A DNA stretch of 22,197 nt, from contig CAWUST010000057.1 in the NCBI GenBank assembly GCA_963925495.1, positions 1 through 22,197 of the forward strand, read 5' to 3'. Under the pieces are notes generated by a model. It saw only the letters and a list, made by a program, of their open reading frames with translations, ran no database searches and had not been told where the DNA came from. The DNA comes from UBA2108 sp963925495. GTDB lineage: Bacteria; Bacteroidota; Bacteroidia; Flavobacteriales_G; Salibacteraceae. Numbering within the stretch: the first letter of the stretch is position 1; every line of letters begins with the position of its first letter. A program made the position numbers and the translations under genes. Positions 22,187 to 22,197 of this stretch are shown here, piece by piece.

Positions 22187-22197
22187 ATTAAAAAATT

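Noticed and set aside
1..22197. Search for CRISPR arrays, integrases, transposases, toxin-antitoxin pairs, tRNA or rRNA genes
   Set aside because: No spaced repeat arrays, mobile-element proteins, defence genes or complete RNA genes were seen by eye on either strand.

Overview
This window looks like a chromosomal segment of a Bacteroidota bacterium, most likely from the Flavobacteriia or a close relative. Several things point there. The first gene is a partial PorV, an outer-membrane component of the type IX secretion system. The DNA is AT-rich. Many genes are preceded by TAnnTTTG boxes, the Bacteroidota -7 promoter element, and several start at TTG or GTG. The neighbourhoods porV/cdd/pdhA/pdhC and miaB/sigma-54 regulator/lptE/secG/groESL also fit. 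Genus and species cannot be read from the sequence.

Layout. On the + strand from the left edge: porV (5' end missing), ispF, cdd, then pdhA-pdhC (E1 alpha and E2 of pyruvate dehydrogenase), closed by a strong intrinsic terminator. That terminator lies inside the 3' end of a convergent MurG-like glycosyltransferase gene. Next on + come a short-chain dehydrogenase, trmB and an alkyltransferase-like gene in a tight cluster, then mrp and a NifU-domain gene (Fe-S cluster handling). A minus-strand family 2 glycosyltransferase follows, then about 530 bases without a convincing gene. From there the rest is on the minus strand: dsbD-gmhA; an ArnT-like family 39 glycosyltransferase followed by a decayed queuosine-precursor transporter (yhhQ family) pseudogene; groES-groEL; and a five-gene operon in the order miaB, sigma-54-type regulator, lptE, a TPR-tailed protein, secG. 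The last 330 bases hold the miaB leader and, beyond it, a structured region with two minus-strand terminators and a perfect inverted repeat.

How the genes work together. Most of the content is housekeeping: isoprenoid precursors (ispF), pyrimidine salvage (cdd), acetyl-CoA supply (pdhA/pdhC), tRNA modification (trmB, miaB), Fe-S assembly (mrp, nifU-like), protein folding (groESL) and envelope building (porV, lptE, secG, dsbD, gmhA, glycosyltransferases). I found no defence island, CRISPR array, integrase, transposon or biosynthetic cluster, and no clear candidate for an entirely new system. The observations most worth following are the multiply broken yhhQ gene, the duplicated sensor domain in DsbD, the terminator embedded in a coding sequence, the repeat-rich miaB leader with its forced TTG start, the 20-base perfect palindrome upstream of pdhA, and the structured RNA-like region at the right edge.
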